DNA of 64,000 nucleotides, from positions 24,438-88,437 of the forward strand of contig MWCY01000008.1 in the NCBI GenBank assembly GCA_002070275.1, given 5' to 3'. The first letter of the stretch is position 1. Each line of letters begins with the position of its first letter. Of the stretch, positions 61,052 through 64,000 are shown piece after piece. The translations under genes were made by a program, and so were the position numbers. This stretch comes from Candidatus Hydrogenedentes bacterium ADurb.Bin170 (GTDB lineage: Bacteria; Hydrogenedentota; Hydrogenedentia; Hydrogenedentales; CAITNO01). The notes beneath the pieces were generated by a model. It ran no database searches and had not been told where the DNA came from. It saw only the letters and a program-made list of their open reading frames with translations.

Positions 61052-62356
61052 TTAGCCGAGCAGTTTTGTGATGCCGGGCCGGAAGGTCGGGTAAGAACCG
61101 TCTTCTCCCGGCAGCACCGGCGGCTCCATGTCATCGTTACACGCCTCCGGTCTGGGTCCGAAGGAAAAATCGGACTGGCTGATTTTATCCCAGTAAATTT
61201 CTTCGCCTGTATAGCAGGATATCTGACCCATGATCCCCATCAGCGTGCTTTGTGCCATGTAGGCACCGTTGTTCACGGGTTCACCGGAGCGGATGGCACG
61301 GAAAAGAACGTCATGCTCCACCTGATAAGGATTGCAGGAGCCCTTCCATTTCCACGCCTTGTCACCCCAGATTTCAGTGCCCAACAGAGAGGCCTTGCCT
61401 TTGGTCCCGTAAACGATGCTTGAGTTATCGTTGAAGCAGTTATCCGTCGTACGACAGAAGGCAAAAACCTTCACTCCATTTTCATATTCATACACCACGG
61501 AGTGGTGATCGAATACGGTACCGTAAATGTGATCTGTCATCGTGGAACGTCCGCCGAGACCATGGCATTTGAGCGGCGGCACATCGTGCATCACCCAGGA
61601 TACCCTGTCAAGGTTATGCACCAGGGATTGCGGCACATCATCTCCGGACAACCAGGTAAAATGATACTGGGTACTGCACTGCCACTGGAGTTCCGACATC
61701 CAGGGCTCGCGCTGAGTGACCGCATAAGGCGCACGGAGGAAGTTCTCCTCAAACGAGATGATTTCTCCGATATCCCCGTCATAAATCCGTTGAATCGTTT
61801 CCGCATAGCCGCTGTGATACCGGCTCTGCAGACCGGAAACAAGACACAATTTTTTCTCTTCAGCCAGTGCCGCCGCTTTTTTCAGCGTCTGGATGCCCAG
61901 CGGATCGATGCCGTGCGGCTTCTCCACAAACACATGCTTGCCCGCCTCCAGCGCCTGCAGGGCATACCAGGGATGAAATTTTGCGGCGCAGGCAATCAGC
62001 ACTACATCGGAAGCCTCAATGACATGGCGGTATCCGCCAAGCCCGGCAAAACAATGGTCATCGTCCACGGCAATCCTGTCCTGAAACTGCTGCGTCAGCC
62101 GTTTCCGTTTCTCCTGTATCCGATCAGGAATCACATCGCACATGGCTACCAGACGGGTTCCGGGATCAGCAGTCAGCGCTTCCACGGCCGCACCTGTGCA
62201 GCGGCTTCCGCATCCGATCATGCCTATTCTGATAATGTCGCTTCCTGCTGCCCGGACATTGCGCGGAACAGCCGCACCAGCAACAGCCGCAGATGCAAGC
62301 ACCGCCGCGTTTTTCATAAAGTCGCGCCGTGTCGTTTCAGATTTCTTATTCATCAT
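61052..62356 (-). CDS. Tat-exported Gfo/Idh/MocA-family oxidoreductase
   Basis: A 434-residue protein opening with a twin-arginine signal TTRRDFMKNAAVLASAAVAG, then the Rossmann fold RIGMIGCGSRCTGAAV. AGKHVFVEKPHG (about 137) is the conserved EKP block, with catalytic Lys, and a C-terminal substrate domain follows. The family oxidises or reduces sugars and inositols, with NAD(P) often bound tightly, which would fit folding before Tat export. It lies 76 bases downstream of a sister gene in the same direction, with the start of its own signal just after it. It converges on the WbsX-like gene, 19 bases apart. Confidence 0.9.
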   Translation of the reverse strand: MMNKKSETTRRDFMKNAAVLASAAVAGAAVPRNVRAAGSDIIRIGMIGCGSRCTGAAVEALTADPGTRLVAMCDVIPDRIQEKRKRLTQQFQDRIAVDDDHCFAGLGGYRHVIEASDVVLIACAAKFHPWYALQALEAGKHVFVEKPHGIDPLGIQTLKKAAALAEEKKLCLVSGLQSRYHSGYAETIQRIYDGDIGEIISFEENFLRAPYAVTQREPWMSELQWQCSTQYHFTWLSGDDVPQSLVHNLDRVSWVMHDVPPLKCHGLGGRSTMTDHIYGTVFDHHSVVYEYENGVKVFAFCRTTDNCFNDNSSIVYGTKGKASLLGTEIWGDKAWKWKGSCNPYQVEHDVLFRAIRSGEPVNNGAYMAQSTLMGIMGQISCYTGEEIYWDKISQSDFSFGPRPEACNDDMEPPVLPGEDGSYPTFRPGITKLLG

Positions 62357-62432
62357 TTACCCTTCTTCGGTTTTGCTTTTCATCTCCGATTCAGACAACA
62401 ACCGGCATGCCTGAAAAAGGCATTCACGTTTA

Positions 62433-63893
62433 TTAAAGGCTCCATCCTTCACGCATGACCGGCGTGATGAGATGTTCGTGCTCAGGTGCATTGGGAAATT
62501 TCATATTTTCCGCATCCCAGAGGAGTTTGCAGTCCGCTTTGATGGCAGCAATGCCGAGGGTTACAATTTCGGTCAGCGGACCGGCATAATCAAAATTGGA
62601 CCAGGCGGTTCCCTCACCGCGGCAGGCCAGAACCCATTCTTTATAATGCCCGACCGACCGCGGCAATGTTGGCTTCGGCATCGTATATGCCTCCATTTTA
62701 GACGCAGGAAGAAGCTGCGGATCTTTGCCATAGCAACCGCACAAAAGGATGCCTTCATCGCCCATAAACAGAACACCGCCGTCCCCGTCTCCCATCGGTT
62801 TATCCGGCGCGAGAGCATCGGGTCGCGTGGGCCGCAGCCCGCCATCGCTCCATATGACAGTAACAGGCGGCATCCCTTTCCGTTCAGGGAATTTCCAGCG
62901 AAGATACGCACCAGCCGTGGTTGTTTCCGGATGCACTTTCCATACCGGCATTTCTCCGCCGAAAGGGGTTGCTTTGGAATTGAGTTTTACCGAAGTTGCC
63001 TCCACTGATTCCGGCGCTCCCAGATGAAGCGACCAGACTACAGGATCGAGAATATGACATGCCATATCGCCCAGAGCACCCGATCCGAAATCCCACCAGC
63101 CCCGCCAGATAAAGGGATGATAGGCAGGATGCCAGGGGCGCCACGGTGCCGGGCCCAGCCACAGATCCCAATCCATGCCTTCAGGCACGGGAGGCTCATC
63201 TTCCGGCCGGTCGATGCCATAGGGCCACCAGCCGCCCGGGCGGTTCGCCCAGGCATGCACTTCCCGGACAGCACCGATTGCACCGTCCCAGATCATTTCG
63301 CAAAGGCGCCGTATATCTTCCATGCCATGCCCCCAGTTGCCCATTTGCGTGGCAACACCGGCTGCATGTGCCTCTTCCCGCATCATGCGCACCTCTTTTA
63401 AAGAATGGCCGAGGGGCTTTTCACAAAACACATGTTTCCCCTTGCGGATGGCTGCAAGCGCAGCAACAGCATGAATATGATCGGGTGCGGTAATTACAAC
63501 GGCATCAATATCCGGGCGCTCTTCCAGCATCTCCCGGAAATCGGTATAACCTGCACAGCCCCCTTTTTCCGGGCCGCTGTAGTCATAATATTGATTGACC
63601 ATGCGTCGGGCCGGCTCTCTGCCGCAAATACCACGCTGCATATACTGACCCTCTTTAAAAGGATCGCACACTGCCACCACACGGGCATTTTTGTCCTGCA
63701 TGAACACTTCCGTATTGTACAGCCCCTGCCAGCCGGTGCCGATGCAGGCAATATTAATTTTATCGTTGACAGAAGGCCCGTCCCCCCGGGCGCAACCGAT
63801 GGAGAAAAGAGAGCCCAGCGAAATTGCTGATGCGCTTTGGATAAAACTTCGTCGTGTAATGCCGGTCGGACTGGAAGCCTTCAATTTTGCCAT
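62433..63893 (-). CDS. Tat-exported Gfo/Idh/MocA-family oxidoreductase, possible lipoprotein
   Basis: A 486-residue protein with the Tat signal TRRSFIQSASAISLGSLFSIGC. The Cys after SLFSIG could be lipidated. The Rossmann part starts at INIACIGTGWQGLYN. The EKP block is GKHVFCEKPLGHS (about 152). The substrate domain contains HAWANRPGGWWP and DMACHILDPVVWSLHLG. AAAGGAGG supports the ATG at 63893; the ATG at 63899 is only one base from that site and too close. A minus-strand TTGACA at 63958-63963 is a possible -35 without a good -10. With the next gene it is probably one transcript for sugar oxidation in the envelope. Confidence 0.9.
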   Translation of the reverse strand: MAKLKASSPTGITRRSFIQSASAISLGSLFSIGCARGDGPSVNDKINIACIGTGWQGLYNTEVFMQDKNARVVAVCDPFKEGQYMQRGICGREPARRMVNQYYDYSGPEKGGCAGYTDFREMLEERPDIDAVVITAPDHIHAVAALAAIRKGKHVFCEKPLGHSLKEVRMMREEAHAAGVATQMGNWGHGMEDIRRLCEMIWDGAIGAVREVHAWANRPGGWWPYGIDRPEDEPPVPEGMDWDLWLGPAPWRPWHPAYHPFIWRGWWDFGSGALGDMACHILDPVVWSLHLGAPESVEATSVKLNSKATPFGGEMPVWKVHPETTTAGAYLRWKFPERKGMPPVTVIWSDGGLRPTRPDALAPDKPMGDGDGGVLFMGDEGILLCGCYGKDPQLLPASKMEAYTMPKPTLPRSVGHYKEWVLACRGEGTAWSNFDYAGPLTEIVTLGIAAIKADCKLLWDAENMKFPNAPEHEHLITPVMREGWSL

Positions 63894-64000
63894 CTTCATT
63901 CCTCCTTTGCAGCGATTAACCGCTTTTTGACCTCCATCAAAATACAGAGCACCCGCCTGTCAAGCCATTTGCTAATCTTACCGTAGCGGCTTTCGTCACG

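Noticed and set aside
1..64000. tRNA, rRNA, CRISPR array, insertion sequence or prophage
   Set aside because: No T-loop-like GTTCGA runs, spaced direct repeats, transposase or phage structural gene was noticed. A tRNAscan and CRISPR search could overturn this.

Overview
The window reads as a chromosomal stretch of a Gram-negative, free-living, competence-capable bacterium of the PVC/Hydrogenedentes kind. Pointers are: a heptose-synthesis gene (hldE) next to surface-glycan glycosyltransferases; Tat-exported Gfo/Idh/MocA oxidoreductases and a Tat-exported sugar isomerase; a sialidase-fold protein; a WbsX/GH99-like protein; a DUF1638 protein; and secreted proteins with Glu-Gly-rich linkers. The phylum is an inference from gene style, not proven. 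Most genes have clear Shine-Dalgarno sites and several have recognisable sigma70 promoters. No tRNA, rRNA, CRISPR array, insertion sequence or phage gene was seen.

Layout: 0-13 kb holds the tail of a probable sugar isomerase, a small unknown gene, comEC and mfd (convergent, overlapping), apt, a sialidase-like protein, an aldehyde dehydrogenase and a four-PDZ HtrA-type protease. 12.3-19.9 kb is a surface-glycan block: lipoprotein, formylglycine-enzyme-like protein without its cysteines, a two-headed GT2, wecB and a second GT2, facing hldE. 20.0-30.9 kb holds an FmdB zinc ribbon, a small membrane protein and one long minus-strand unit of two very large secreted proteins, with its own strong promoter, structured leader and terminator. 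31-38.8 kb is a housekeeping run: rpsB-tsf-pyrH-frr, uppS-cdsA, prfB, lysS.

38.8-46.7 kb holds a Tat-exported isomerase, metG, a DUF1638 protein, a stand-alone DnaE2-type polymerase and a YdjC-family deacetylase. The start region of dnaE2 has an Escherichia coli-geometry SOS box, two CAGTATACTG palindromes and a promoter that would begin the transcript at the ATG. 46.7-50.8 kb is a tight four-gene minus-strand operon (trypsin-like protease, WD40-like lipoprotein, 2Fe-2S ferredoxin, histone-deacetylase-family amidohydrolase). 51-56 kb makes methionine (cystathionine gamma-synthase type enzyme, B12-dependent metH). 56-63.9 kb is a flavoprotein and a glycan block (GH9-like, WbsX-like and two Gfo/Idh/MocA proteins).

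The most unusual signals are the dnaE2 control region (LexA-like operators on an apparently leaderless start, with a degraded PHP domain in the protein), the mutually exclusive hairpins in the leader of the giant secreted-protein operon, and the Cys-Cys/membrane/basic tail on the 2207-residue protein. Several enzyme-like proteins lack the catalytic residues of their families.
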